64,000 bases of DNA. Source: an uncultured Eubacterium sp. (GTDB lineage Bacteria > Bacillota > Clostridia > Lachnospirales > Lachnospiraceae). The notes under the pieces are model-generated. The model saw only the letters and a list, made by a program, of their open reading frames with translations, was not told the DNA's origin and ran no database searches. Shown piece by piece: positions 27,293 to 35,642 of this stretch (the first letter of the stretch is position 1; every line of letters starts with the position of its first letter). The stretch is taken from NCBI GenBank assembly GCA_947178105.1, contig CAMWXD010000007.1, positions 34,813-98,812 of the forward strand. The letters run 5' to 3'. The translations under genes and the position numbers were made by a program.

Positions 27293-28447
27293 TTACTTGC
27301 TCCATCTTCTTCTGGATACGGCCAGTGCCATGATCACTCCAAGTACAAACATCCCTATACACGCAACATGAAACTGATTCATTGCCGTATTCTCCCCAAA
27401 CACAACAGATGCAGCATTTCCCATAAAAACAGGAGCGATCAAACCACCGATACTGCCAACAACAGAAAAAATTCCATTTGCTTTTGCTACTGCTTCCGGT
27501 TCCACAGAAACGGAAATCTGCATGGAACATCCTGCCATAAAGCAGCTTAATGAAATACCGCAGCATGCACTTGCGAGATATACCCCTATCATTCCCGGTA
27601 TGAATAACAAAGCTCCGTAACCGGCGGCTGCTGCGAAGACGGAAACTGCAACTGTATACCTTTTTAAAATTCCAGAAATTTTGGCAAAGAATGCCCCCAT
27701 CAGCAATGCAAATATTGCGTTGACTGCTGTGACAATTCCTGTCACAGTTGTATCTTTTGTAATATTCTGTATCAGATAAATACCAATATTTGTACTGTAT
27801 GCATTGATGAATAATGTATGAGCAAAGGATGCTGCTGACAGGCCATATACGACTGCATTCAGCTTCATTTCATCTGCCTTTTCTGATGCAGCCGGCAGTG
27901 TTTCAGGCAACAGAAACTGCACGGCGATCCAGGAGATAAATGCAATCATATATACCAGATAAAAAAAGTGATATCCAAATCCTGAGAGCATGCCTCCAGC
28001 CAGATTACCTATCATTGTCCCGATACCCATACCGACTACATGGAGTCCCATGTAGCCCGCACGGTTTTCTTCCTCAACCAGATCTGTAATAACCGCTGCA
28101 TTCAAAGGACTTGAAATACCGAATCCGAATCCAATCAGCAGCCTTGACAGGAATAACAAGTAAAAACTATCAGAAAAGAATGGCAGAATGCCGCAGAACC
28201 CTATGATCAGAAGTCCCAGACTCAGAATCTTCTTTTTGCTTGTCTTTGTTGTCCACCACCCGACGATCAATGATCCAAGCATCAAAAGTAAATAAGGCAG
28301 TGTATGCAATAATTGCACCACACTGGTTCCATACTGCTGGTACTTCTCATTCACAACTCCTAAAATTGGAGAAATTCCGGTGATATTGAGCCCAGTTGCA
28401 AATGCAATAAAGAACACACTGACTGCCACTTTATTTTTTTTTAACAT
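27293..28447 (-). CDS. MFS transporter
   Basis: This 384-residue membrane protein has about 12 helices and a typical helix 2-3 loop (VGWWTTKTSKKKILSLG). It resembles the carrier at 18399-19556 in length and arrangement. It lies six bases after the flavoprotein gene and may carry the flavoprotein's substrate or product across the membrane. The substrate cannot be named. Confidence 0.85.
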   Translation of the reverse strand: MLKKNKVAVSVFFIAFATGLNITGISPILGVVNEKYQQYGTSVVQLLHTLPYLLLMLGSLIVGWWTTKTSKKKILSLGLLIIGFCGILPFFSDSFYLLFLSRLLIGFGFGISSPLNAAVITDLVEEENRAGYMGLHVVGMGIGTMIGNLAGGMLSGFGYHFFYLVYMIAFISWIAVQFLLPETLPAASEKADEMKLNAVVYGLSAASFAHTLFINAYSTNIGIYLIQNITKDTTVTGIVTAVNAIFALLMGAFFAKISGILKRYTVAVSVFAAAAGYGALLFIPGMIGVYLASACCGISLSCFMAGCSMQISVSVEPEAVAKANGIFSVVGSIGGLIAPVFMGNAASVVFGENTAMNQFHVACIGMFVLGVIMALAVSRRRWSK

Positions 28448-28453
28448 ATTAAA

Positions 28454-29905
28454 TTAATCCATATCCTCCACATATTCTGCAGCGCTCATTCCTGCAATAC
28501 GTCCTGTATTTACTGCATATCCCATAGAATTTCCAGGAAGCAGGAACATATAACTGTCATCATAAATATTACAGGAATCCGCACCTGCCGCGTACAATCC
28601 CGGTATCGGCTCAAACTCTTTATCACAAGCTTCACAATTTTCATTGATCCGAATTCCGCCGACTGTTCCATATCCGCCCGGGCAGATTTTTGCACAGTAA
28701 AAAGGTGCTTTTACTAATGGTCGCAGATATTTCTTTGGTTTAAAAAATTCTTCATCTACACTGTCACAATAATCATTATAATCTTCTACGGTTTCCACAA
28801 GATTATCCACATGAATTCCAGCCAGTTCCGCCAGTTCTTCGATCGTGTCTGCTACGATCAGGCCATCATTTCCATTCTCCTGTGCCATTTTAACGCCATC
28901 CATAAAATCAGATACATCCGGATCCGGACGGACAAGGCTCACATTATCCACTCCATTTTTCATATAATATCTCACAATGGATGAATCCACGATGCTGAAC
29001 CCGGTTCTGTCTTTCTGATGAGAAACCGCATTAGACAGATACGTTGCATTCTGCATATCATCTTCGTTCATAAAACGTTTTCCAAATTTGTTTACCAGAA
29101 GGTTTGGCTGTCCAAAAATATTAGAAATACTGCCCGGCAGATCTTCTACCCCTACCACACTGGCTGCCTGTTCAATTCTTACCGGCAGTTTATCCGCACC
29201 TGCTTCCCATGCCATCTTAAGCCCATCACCCATGATACCCGGAATCGCAAAATTAAACATATCTTCGCCGTGCTTATATCCTGTTTCATCTAAGATAAAC
29301 TGCTTGTTGCATCCGGCACCGCCTGTACAAATAATAGCTGCCTGGCAGGCAATCTCAATCTCCCTGCCATCTTTATCTGTCGCCAGTACTCCGGCAACCC
29401 TGCCGTCTTTCATAAGTATCTTCTTTGCAGGTGTTTCTAACAGGACATTGACACCCAGTTCCTGCGCCTTTGCATACAGAGCTTTGTTCATAAAAGAGGC
29501 AGCCCTTGGTCCAATCCCTGTATCTGTCTTTACAATATGCCAGGTTGCCTCTGATTTCGGAAAATACCGGAATGCGCCTTCAAACTCCACTCCCATATCC
29601 TCCAGCCATTCAATCGTTTCTGCGGACTGTTCAAAATAACGTTTTACCAGCCTTGCATCCACATTATAATGCGTATATTCCATAAACATCTGGAATGCCT
29701 TTTCTACACTGATATCATACATATTCTGTTTCTGATATCTGGTACCGATTCCCAGCGGTCCCATTCCCATATTTGCTGCGCCGCCGACTGCCGCTGCCTT
29801 TTCCACAACAATAACATCTGCTCCGTCTTCCGCCGCCTGTACTGCTGCAGATAAGCCTGACGGACCTGCTGCAATTACAACGATCTGTGTCTCATAATTC
29901 GCCAT
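28454..29905 (-). CDS. FAD-dependent oxidoreductase, fumarate reductase/urocanate reductase-like
   Basis: This 483-residue soluble flavoprotein belongs to the FAD_binding_2 family. The dinucleotide motif VIAAGPSGLSAAVQAA is followed by VVEKAAAVGGAANMG and a C-terminal FAD contact (PGLYAAGADSCNIY...PGNSMGYAVNTGRIAG). Relatives reduce fumarate, urocanate, cinnamates or 3-ketosteroids. It has no haem-binding or FMN-attachment domain, so electrons must come from a separate protein; the NuoG/GltD-like and NuoF-like pair downstream is the obvious source. The start is the ATG at 29903-29905 with GAGGAG ahead; a GTG one codon earlier is less well spaced. Confidence 0.85.
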   Translation of the reverse strand: MANYETQIVVIAAGPSGLSAAVQAAEDGADVIVVEKAAAVGGAANMGMGPLGIGTRYQKQNMYDISVEKAFQMFMEYTHYNVDARLVKRYFEQSAETIEWLEDMGVEFEGAFRYFPKSEATWHIVKTDTGIGPRAASFMNKALYAKAQELGVNVLLETPAKKILMKDGRVAGVLATDKDGREIEIACQAAIICTGGAGCNKQFILDETGYKHGEDMFNFAIPGIMGDGLKMAWEAGADKLPVRIEQAASVVGVEDLPGSISNIFGQPNLLVNKFGKRFMNEDDMQNATYLSNAVSHQKDRTGFSIVDSSIVRYYMKNGVDNVSLVRPDPDVSDFMDGVKMAQENGNDGLIVADTIEELAELAGIHVDNLVETVEDYNDYCDSVDEEFFKPKKYLRPLVKAPFYCAKICPGGYGTVGGIRINENCEACDKEFEPIPGLYAAGADSCNIYDDSYMFLLPGNSMGYAVNTGRIAGMSAAEYVEDMD

Positions 29906-29935
29906 CACTTATCTCCTCTTTCCTGTCTCTTTTTA

Positions 29936-30985
29936 TTATTTTTCAAATGCGATCGCCTTACCTGTCTTTGCTGATTCTCGTATAGCATCCATCACACAGA
30001 GCACACGGCGCACCTGATCTGGTTTCACAATAATTTCCTCTTCCCCACGAAATGCTTTCAGGAAATGTTCAAAATAATTTCTATGATTTACATCCACTTT
30101 CGGCAATGGTTCTTCGGATAAAAGCCCTGGAGCAGGCGGTCCAAAACTCCTCGTAGGACCAGCAGCTGTCATTGTAATCTTTCCCGGAACATTTTCCAGC
30201 AAATGAGCGGTACGTACAATCTTTCCAGAACCATCAAATTGGTCAATCAGGGCAGAGCCTTTGTTTCCGCCGATGAACCATGCCCGTTTTGGAGTCAGAT
30301 AATAAGTCCCAAGCTCAATCTCTGCTGTCACACCATTTTTAAACTTCATAAGAATCTTAAAATAATCATCTACTTTTTCATTGATGACGTTCTGCACATC
30401 CGCATACAATGATACTATTTCAGACTGCACCATATCCAGGATCTGATCAATCAGATGCACACCCCAGTCATAGAGCATTCCTCCGCCCATCTCTGGATAA
30501 ATATGCCAGTCATGCATATTTCCATTAACCCCATAGAGCTGGGACTTAATGATGTACATATCACCTACCATTTGCTTGTCGTAGACTTCTTTCATAATAC
30601 GATAATCTTTATCCCATCTTCTCTGCTGGTGTACCGTAAAGATTACACCGTTTTCTTTACATGCCGCAACCATTTCATCATATTCTGCAACACTCATTGC
30701 AGCCGGTTTCTCACAGATCACATGTTTTTTTGCAGCAGCAGCTTTTTTCACCATCTCCGGATGGCTTGGATTTGGCGTAGAAACCATTACCACATTAATA
30801 TCCGCATTTGCCAGCATTTCATCAATATCAGCGTATGTTTCAACACCTTCCGGCGCATCTTTCATCTGATCCGGATTCGTGTCCGCAACAGCTGCAAGAT
30901 CTATCTCATCAAAGGTAGCCATCATATCTGCATCGCAATGTCCCATAAAACCAAATCCGACAATTCCAAGCTTTATCTTATCCAT
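29936..30985 (-). CDS. Gfo/Idh/MocA-family oxidoreductase (first of three)
   Basis: This 349-residue NAD(P)-dependent sugar dehydrogenase has the nucleotide-binding start KLGIVGFGFMGHCDADMM and the catalytic motif CEKPAA near residue 96. It is followed by the family's beta-sheet substrate domain, including DWGVHLIDQ with its conserved His. Family members oxidise or reduce hydroxyls of glucose, inositol or their glycosides. It is the most divergent of the three copies in this block and heads the six-gene unit down to the ROK kinase. A small inserted element lies directly upstream of its ribosome binding site. Confidence 0.88.
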   Translation of the reverse strand: MDKIKLGIVGFGFMGHCDADMMATFDEIDLAAVADTNPDQMKDAPEGVETYADIDEMLANADINVVMVSTPNPSHPEMVKKAAAAKKHVICEKPAAMSVAEYDEMVAACKENGVIFTVHQQRRWDKDYRIMKEVYDKQMVGDMYIIKSQLYGVNGNMHDWHIYPEMGGGMLYDWGVHLIDQILDMVQSEIVSLYADVQNVINEKVDDYFKILMKFKNGVTAEIELGTYYLTPKRAWFIGGNKGSALIDQFDGSGKIVRTAHLLENVPGKITMTAAGPTRSFGPPAPGLLSEEPLPKVDVNHRNYFEHFLKAFRGEEEIIVKPDQVRRVLCVMDAIRESAKTGKAIAFEK

Positions 30986-31018
30986 ACTTTTTCTCCTTCA
31001 ATCAACTGGTATGTTTAT

Positions 31019-31253
31019 GGTACTGTACTACGTAAATTTCTGTGAATCCGGTCCTGCGTGCATGTGCCTTTGCTAATCGAAAGACGGAGACTTAAAACGG
31101 TTCTAACCACCATATAAAGCAGGCAGTATACGATACTGCAATCTGAAATCAATCTATGCCTATGAGCAAAACATATATTAAAGATAACATCTTCTAGAAA
31201 TTTTATAGCATGAACAAGTACCGGAACCACAAAAATTTACGTAATACAGTACC
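31019..31253. mobile_element. 235-bp MITE-like element with 36-bp terminal inverted repeats
   Basis: The ends at 31019-31054 and 31218-31253 are inverted copies matching at 31 of 36 positions (both begin GGTACTGTA and continue TACGTAAATTT). The inside holds no credible gene; a 71-codon open frame spans most of it but lacks a ribosome binding site. It also contains a small hairpin (GCAGTAT/ATACTGC). No target-site duplication is evident. It lies between a terminator hairpin and the ribosome binding site of the dehydrogenase at 29936-30985, so it could alter that gene's promoter. Confidence 0.75.
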
Positions 31254-31257
31254 CAGA

Positions 31258-31295
31258 GTGCATCTGAAATTCATACCATGAATTTCCAGATGCAC
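31258..31295 (-). terminator. Hairpin after the second Gfo/Idh/MocA gene
   Basis: Arms GTGCATCTGAAATTCAT and its complement, with one bulged base, form a long stem 18 bases beyond the stop codon. The U-tract expected on the minus strand is missing; the sequence runs straight into the inverted repeat of the MITE-like element, which seems to have inserted next to the stem. Confidence 0.6.
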
Positions 31296-31312
31296 CCGGC
31301 TTTTCAAGTTAT

Positions 31313-32422
31313 TTAAAAAAATATTTCTTTTCCTGTTTCTGCAGATTTATAAATTGCTTCCAGAATCTGTGTTACTACGAATGCCTGCTCTGGTTTTACA
31401 AGCGGCTCTCCATCATGGATGATCGCATTTAGCCACTGCTCCTGTTCACGGACTGCTTCTGCTGCTGCCCCGCCTTCAAAGAAATCAACAACACCTGCCG
31501 GAGAGATCGTCTTCTCCATCAGCTGGTTATGTTCTACGGTATTGTAAATCAGCTCATCCTGCGGATAACTTCCGCCATGATGGATCTCTGCGCCTGCCTT
31601 TGTCCCACAAAGAGTTGTGGATGCTTCCATGGATTTTAATACATTCAATGCCCAGGATGCTTCAATAAAAATAGTTGCTCCGTTTTTCATTTTCACAAGA
31701 CCAACTGCAGAATCTTCCACTTCGAATGTCTCCGGATCCCATGGTCCGAATACATTTCCGTCTGGTCCGTCAGCCTGACGTCCGAGCTTGTAAAATACCT
31801 GCCCGGATACGGATACTGGCTCATAATTATTCATCATCCACAAAGTAATATCCAATGCATGCGTTCCGATATCAATTAACGGACCGCCGCCCTGCAATGC
31901 CTTATTCGGAAATACACCCCAGGTAGGAACCGCTCTTCTGCGCAGAGCATGTGCCTTCGCTAAGTAGATCTCCCCCAGCTCTCCTGCTTCACAGGATGCA
32001 TGGAGTGTCTGTGTATCATCACGCAGACGGTTCTGGTATCCGATGGTAAACTTTTTGCCGGATTTCTTCCATGCATCCAGCATCTTCTGTGCATCCTCTG
32101 TATTATGTGCCATCGGCTTTTCACACATGACATGTTTTCCGGCTTCAAAAGCTGCCACTGTGATCGGACAGTGTGCCACATTTGGCGTACATACATGTAC
32201 AACATCGATCTCTATTGACTTATCTGCCAGCATTTCCTTATAATCCGTGTAGACTTTTGCACCTTCTGTGCCATATTCTTTTGCTGCCTTTTGGGCACGC
32301 TCCGGGATGATATCACAAAAAGCTACCATCTCAGCCTTGTCTGCCTGTGTCTTAATCGAAGGCATATGCTTCTGGTTTGCGATACCGCCGCAGCCTACGA
32401 TTGCAATTCTTAATTTACTCAT
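31313..32422 (-). CDS. Gfo/Idh/MocA-family oxidoreductase (DgpA-like)
   Basis: This 369-residue protein has the Rossmann start LRIAIVGCGGIANQKHMPS, the catalytic CEKPMAHN, the conserved GGGPLIDIGTHALD with its catalytic His, and a sheet domain. It is close in style to the protein at 32732-33799. DgpA-type members convert a glycoside into its 3-oxo form with NAD+, which prepares the bond for cleavage by DgpBC. That role is plausible here but rests on family and context. It appears to be its own transcription unit: a terminator closes the gene upstream, and a 310-bp region with an inverted repeat precedes its start. Confidence 0.88.
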   Translation of the reverse strand: MSKLRIAIVGCGGIANQKHMPSIKTQADKAEMVAFCDIIPERAQKAAKEYGTEGAKVYTDYKEMLADKSIEIDVVHVCTPNVAHCPITVAAFEAGKHVMCEKPMAHNTEDAQKMLDAWKKSGKKFTIGYQNRLRDDTQTLHASCEAGELGEIYLAKAHALRRRAVPTWGVFPNKALQGGGPLIDIGTHALDITLWMMNNYEPVSVSGQVFYKLGRQADGPDGNVFGPWDPETFEVEDSAVGLVKMKNGATIFIEASWALNVLKSMEASTTLCGTKAGAEIHHGGSYPQDELIYNTVEHNQLMEKTISPAGVVDFFEGGAAAEAVREQEQWLNAIIHDGEPLVKPEQAFVVTQILEAIYKSAETGKEIFF

Positions 32423-32548
32423 GTTTTTTCCTCTTTTCTTTTTATTTTATCTAGTCTATACTATATTGCATCTGACTTTGAAAAGCTGTTTTATTATTAT
32501 CCTTATTCCCTTGTTTATTTTGACTTTTTATTGTCTGTCCACATGCAC

Positions 32549-32579
32549 ATGACAAAAAAAATATGTCTTTTTTTGTCAT
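32549..32579. promoter_or_regulatory. Perfect inverted repeat upstream of a DgpA-like gene
   Basis: Twelve-base arms ATGACAAAAAAA (32549-32560) and TTTTTTTGTCAT (32568-32579) flank a seven-base centre. The repeat lies about 130 bases before the start at 32422, in an otherwise gene-free AT-rich stretch (32423-32601). It could be an operator for the oxidoreductase gene or a weak terminator; the position downstream of another, stronger terminator favours an operator. Confidence 0.4.
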
Positions 32580-32601
32580 AAATAACTTGCTGTATATTAT
32601 G

Positions 32602-32649
32602 AAAAAACAGGCAGAAATTTGTCTGCAGTATAACAAATTTTCTGCCTGT
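32602..32649 (-). terminator. Rho-independent terminator of the 34665-32732 unit
   Basis: On the minus strand the arms ACAGGCAGAAAATTTGT and ACAAATTTCTGCCTGT (one bulge) pair around a ten-base loop, with a run of six T residues extending from the 3' arm. It lies about 80 bases after the stop of the third Gfo/Idh/MocA gene. Confidence 0.82.
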
Positions 32650-32731
32650 TCCATTATTCTCAGCAGTTCAGAGAAGCTGACCTGGCGTCATATTTCCTAC
32701 TCTTTAGCGCATGTCTTAATTGTTCAGGATA

Positions 32732-33799
32732 TCATGAATCAAATGCAATTGTCTTTCCTGTAGCTGCTGACTCATAAATAGCTTCAATCACTCTGGTAAC
32801 GACTGCTGCCTGCTCCGGAAGCACAGCCGGCTGTCCATCATTCTTAATTGCATCAATCCAATGATTAATGTCATATTCATTCATATTTACAGGTGTATCC
32901 AGATTGGTCGTTTCTGTATTTAGTTTTCCATCCACCATCTTTGTTACGCGCACCGAAGATTCAAATGTAGGCCCAACCATATCTACGCCCGCTTTTGTAC
33001 CAGCCAGAGAAGCGATTACGCCTGGAGCCTCCTGCTGCATATTGGTCGCCCATGCTGTCTCCATATAGATCATCATACCATTTTTCATTGTGATAAGCGC
33101 CATTGCAGTATCTTCCACATCGAAATTCTGAGGATCCCAAGGGCCAAGATCATTTCCTTCCGGAAAATCTTTCATTTTATCAAAAGTCACACCGCGTACG
33201 GTTGCTACATCATAATTGTCTGTCAGCCACATCGGAAGATCAATAGAGTGCGGACCACCATCCATCAGAACGCCGCCTCCGTTCAGTTCTTTGTTTGTAT
33301 ATACACCGTATGCCGGCAGACGTCTCGGACGAAGCTGCTGGGATCTTACATGAAAGATTTCTCCAAGTTCCCCATTCTCCACCATCTCTTTCATTTTAAG
33401 CGGTGCCGGATTGTATCTCCACTGCAGGCCAACCGTCAGCTTTTTCCCTGCTTCCTTTGCTGCTGCGATCATTTTCTGCGTATCCGCATAAGTACATGCC
33501 ATAGGCTTCTCACAATGTACATGCTTTCCATTCTTCAAAGCTTCCAATGTCATTTCACAGTGCAGAGGATTTGGAGTACACACATGCACAACATCCAGAC
33601 CTGCATCCTGACACAGTTCATGATAATCCTTATAAATCTTAGCTTTCAGAGCAAAATCTTTATTTGCTTTTTCACAACGTCCGGTGTCAACATCACATAA
33701 TGCTGCGATCTCGATATCATCTCTCTTTAATAGCGACGGGATATGCTTCGTAGTTGCGATCACACCAATGCCAATTACACCAATTCTTAATTTGTCCAT
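32732..33799 (-). CDS. Gfo/Idh/MocA-family oxidoreductase (DgpA-like)
   Basis: This 355-residue NAD(P)-dependent oxidoreductase begins LRIGVIGIGVIATTKHIPS and carries CEKPMACT and MDGGPHSIDLPMW, the usual catalytic Lys and His regions. The start is taken at the ATG at 33797-33799, preceded by GGAGAG, rather than at an in-frame start at 33868. It is a close relative of the protein at 31313-32422 (shared CTPNxxHC, EKPMA and NKxLxGGGxLxD(I/G)GxH motifs). It probably oxidises the sugar of a glycoside to a 3-oxo-sugar or reduces the released one. It is translated together with the isomerase-fold gene 80 bases upstream. Confidence 0.88.
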   Translation of the reverse strand: MDKLRIGVIGIGVIATTKHIPSLLKRDDIEIAALCDVDTGRCEKANKDFALKAKIYKDYHELCQDAGLDVVHVCTPNPLHCEMTLEALKNGKHVHCEKPMACTYADTQKMIAAAKEAGKKLTVGLQWRYNPAPLKMKEMVENGELGEIFHVRSQQLRPRRLPAYGVYTNKELNGGGVLMDGGPHSIDLPMWLTDNYDVATVRGVTFDKMKDFPEGNDLGPWDPQNFDVEDTAMALITMKNGMMIYMETAWATNMQQEAPGVIASLAGTKAGVDMVGPTFESSVRVTKMVDGKLNTETTNLDTPVNMNEYDINHWIDAIKNDGQPAVLPEQAAVVTRVIEAIYESAATGKTIAFDS

Positions 33800-33879
33800 A
33801 ATTTTCTCTCCATTCATTTTATCTGTTTCATCAATAATTTTATATGTAACTGCGAAGGAACTGCACACTTACTGTACTT

Positions 33880-34665
33880 TTATTTCAGTGCATCTTCAAT
33901 CAGCTTCTTACAATTTGCAACACTTGTTTCCTTGTCTGTTGTGGGCAGATATTCAATACCAAAATACCGTTCATAACCTGCTGCCTTAATTTCTCTTATA
34001 ATATAATCATAATTCAGCTCTCCGCTGGTGATCTCAAAACGTTGTGGTGCAGAAGCTGCATGAATATGTCCGATCAGGTCAATATTCTGCTTGATCGTAT
34101 TCACAATATTTCCTTCCATGATCTGATAGTGGAAAATATCGTACAAAAGCTTTACATGGCTGCTTCCTACCTCTTTTAAAATATCGAACGGCTCCTTAGA
34201 ATCCGTAAAAAAAGAAGCTCCAGAGATTGGTTCCAATACAAGCATGATATCCGCTTCTTCAGCAAGTGGCGCCAGACGCTTTAAACTTTCTGTAATATTT
34301 TTGCGGCAGGTTTCCTTATCCAGTTCCGGATTCGGATCCGCTGTAATAATGATATTTGGACATGCAAACTTCTTCGCCACTTCGATTGTCTCCCGAAGTC
34401 CCTGTACTGCCTGCTTCAGCGTAGACAAATCTGTGAGTTTTCCACGATCCTTTGCACAGATTGCCGCAACATCCAGACCCAGCTCTTTCTTTTTCGCCAG
34501 CAGTTTTTCATAATCCCTCGTATTCCAGTCCCAGAATTCTACCGCCTGATAACCGGTCTTTTTTGCCAGCTCCATTCCGGCGAGCAGCTTATCTGTGTCA
34601 GAAAATATCGGACCATGCTCACCAATTTCCAGATACAGCAGGTCGATACATAAACTGTATTTCAT
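33880..34665 (-). CDS. Hydroxypyruvate isomerase/IolE-like TIM-barrel protein
   Basis: This 261-residue xylose-isomerase-like barrel has metal-site segments LVLEPISG, KLLYDIFH, GHIHAAS and FGIEYLP. The start is the ATG at 34663-34665: the sequence AAGGAGG that would serve as its ribosome binding site lies inside the N-terminal codons of a longer frame starting at 34686. It is the first gene after the RpiR operator-like palindromes and is co-transcribed with the oxidoreductase downstream. Relatives isomerise hydroxypyruvate, keto-sugars or inosose. A role on the oxidised sugar is likely. Confidence 0.83.
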   Translation of the reverse strand: MKYSLCIDLLYLEIGEHGPIFSDTDKLLAGMELAKKTGYQAVEFWDWNTRDYEKLLAKKKELGLDVAAICAKDRGKLTDLSTLKQAVQGLRETIEVAKKFACPNIIITADPNPELDKETCRKNITESLKRLAPLAEEADIMLVLEPISGASFFTDSKEPFDILKEVGSSHVKLLYDIFHYQIMEGNIVNTIKQNIDLIGHIHAASAPQRFEITSGELNYDYIIREIKAAGYERYFGIEYLPTTDKETSVANCKKLIEDALK

Positions 34666-34740
34666 CTTTCTTTTCCTCCTTGACATATTCGTTATTTTAT
34701 GTTTTAAATATATATGTTTTTTCCATTCGATGCGCCCAGG

Positions 34741-34766
34741 TATGAAACCCGTTGTTTCATATGAAA
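34741..34766. promoter_or_regulatory. Candidate RpiR-type operator (overlapping palindromes)
   Basis: TATGAAAC (34741-34748) and GTTTCATA (34754-34761) form an inverted repeat around five bases. The right arm is also part of a second palindrome, TTTCATATGAAA (34755-34766). TGAAA...TTTCA-type repeats are typical for RpiR/MurR regulators, one of which is encoded next door. The site lies 75-100 bases before the start at 34665, near where a promoter must be. Confidence 0.5.
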
Positions 34767-34781
34767 TAATATCATCTCAAC

Positions 34782-34821
34782 AAAAAAACGCTGGTTTCAA
34801 ATTTGAAACCAGCGTTTTTTT
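34782..34821. terminator. Terminator of the rpiR gene, a perfect 40-bp palindrome
   Basis: Twenty-base arms (34782-34801 and 34802-34821) are exact complements, beginning with seven A and ending with seven T around a CGCTGGTTTC core. This is a bidirectional terminator 53 bases after the regulator's stop codon. It isolates the RpiR gene from the catabolic genes it probably controls. Confidence 0.88.
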
Positions 34822-34874
34822 GCAAATCTTTTACTGTAAATCTTTATGGCGTGCAGTATACATAAATCTATCGA

Positions 34875-35642
34875 TTATCTGATATATTTCATTCGATACA
34901 CTTCACTCAGCATCAAAATATACATATCAAACAGCATCACACCCCGCACCACTCTTTTCGTATCACTGGTAAACAGCTTCCTGTCCAGATATTTTTCATA
35001 CTTGTCTGATATTCCATAAATTTTTGCTTGCTGCATTTTCATACTTTCAAATACGGGCTCCATATCCATCGTTTCAGCATGCTCGATCATATTGACGATC
35101 ACAATACTTTTATCTGTTAAATGCCTGCTGTCTTCTAACATATCAGGAAACAGACAATAATAGGCCGTCTCTCTGCCGCTCATCGCCAGATTCTGCTGCA
35201 GTGACAGCACTGCACTGCACTTATGCGGCGTATAAAAAACTGTCCTCTCTGCATGGAATAATTCTTCCGCAATCTGTTCCACTTCATCTGTATCCACTTC
35301 ATCTCTCATCTCTTCATATGCCTGCATTGTCTGCTGAAGCAGAGCCTCTTTCACCAGGTCCGCACTATGGCACTGTTCCACAGGCAAGAGGCGGTTATAA
35401 TAAGTATACTGCTTCACTGCCCGCTTTAACTCATGATGAAAATCCGAAAAATTCTGATACCCCATCTTTTGTACCATACGCCATACGGTAGTCCTGGAAG
35501 AATTGGTCAATTCTGCAATATCATAAACCGTCCCCTCCGAAGCATCTTTTAAATTTTCGAGAATGCCTTTGCAGACATTTCTATACGTACTTTCAAAAGA
35601 AAGATGATTGTACAACTCTACCAGATTCTGAAATACATTCAA
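34875..35642 (-). CDS. MurR/RpiR-family transcriptional regulator
   Basis: This 255-residue regulator has an N-terminal HTH_6 domain (VYDIAELTNSSRTTVWRMVQKMGYQNFSDF) and a C-terminal SIS sugar-phosphate-sensing domain. The start is a TTG at 35640-35642: AGGAGGTG lies nine bases before it, inside the 3' end of the previous open frame, whose stop abuts the TTG. This shows it was the second gene of an operon. RpiR proteins respond to phosphosugars. The palindromes at 34741-34766 suggest control of the isomerase/oxidoreductase genes downstream. Confidence 0.87.
   Translation of the reverse strand: MNVFQNLVELYNHLSFESTYRNVCKGILENLKDASEGTVYDIAELTNSSRTTVWRMVQKMGYQNFSDFHHELKRAVKQYTYYNRLLPVEQCHSADLVKEALLQQTMQAYEEMRDEVDTDEVEQIAEELFHAERTVFYTPHKCSAVLSLQQNLAMSGRETAYYCLFPDMLEDSRHLTDKSIVIVNMIEHAETMDMEPVFESMKMQQAKIYGISDKYEKYLDRKLFTSDTKRVVRGVMLFDMYILMLSEVYRMKYIR

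Noticed and set aside
31015..31230. 71-residue frame inside the MITE-like element
   Set aside because: It spans one inverted repeat and has no ribosome binding site or recognisable transposase motif.
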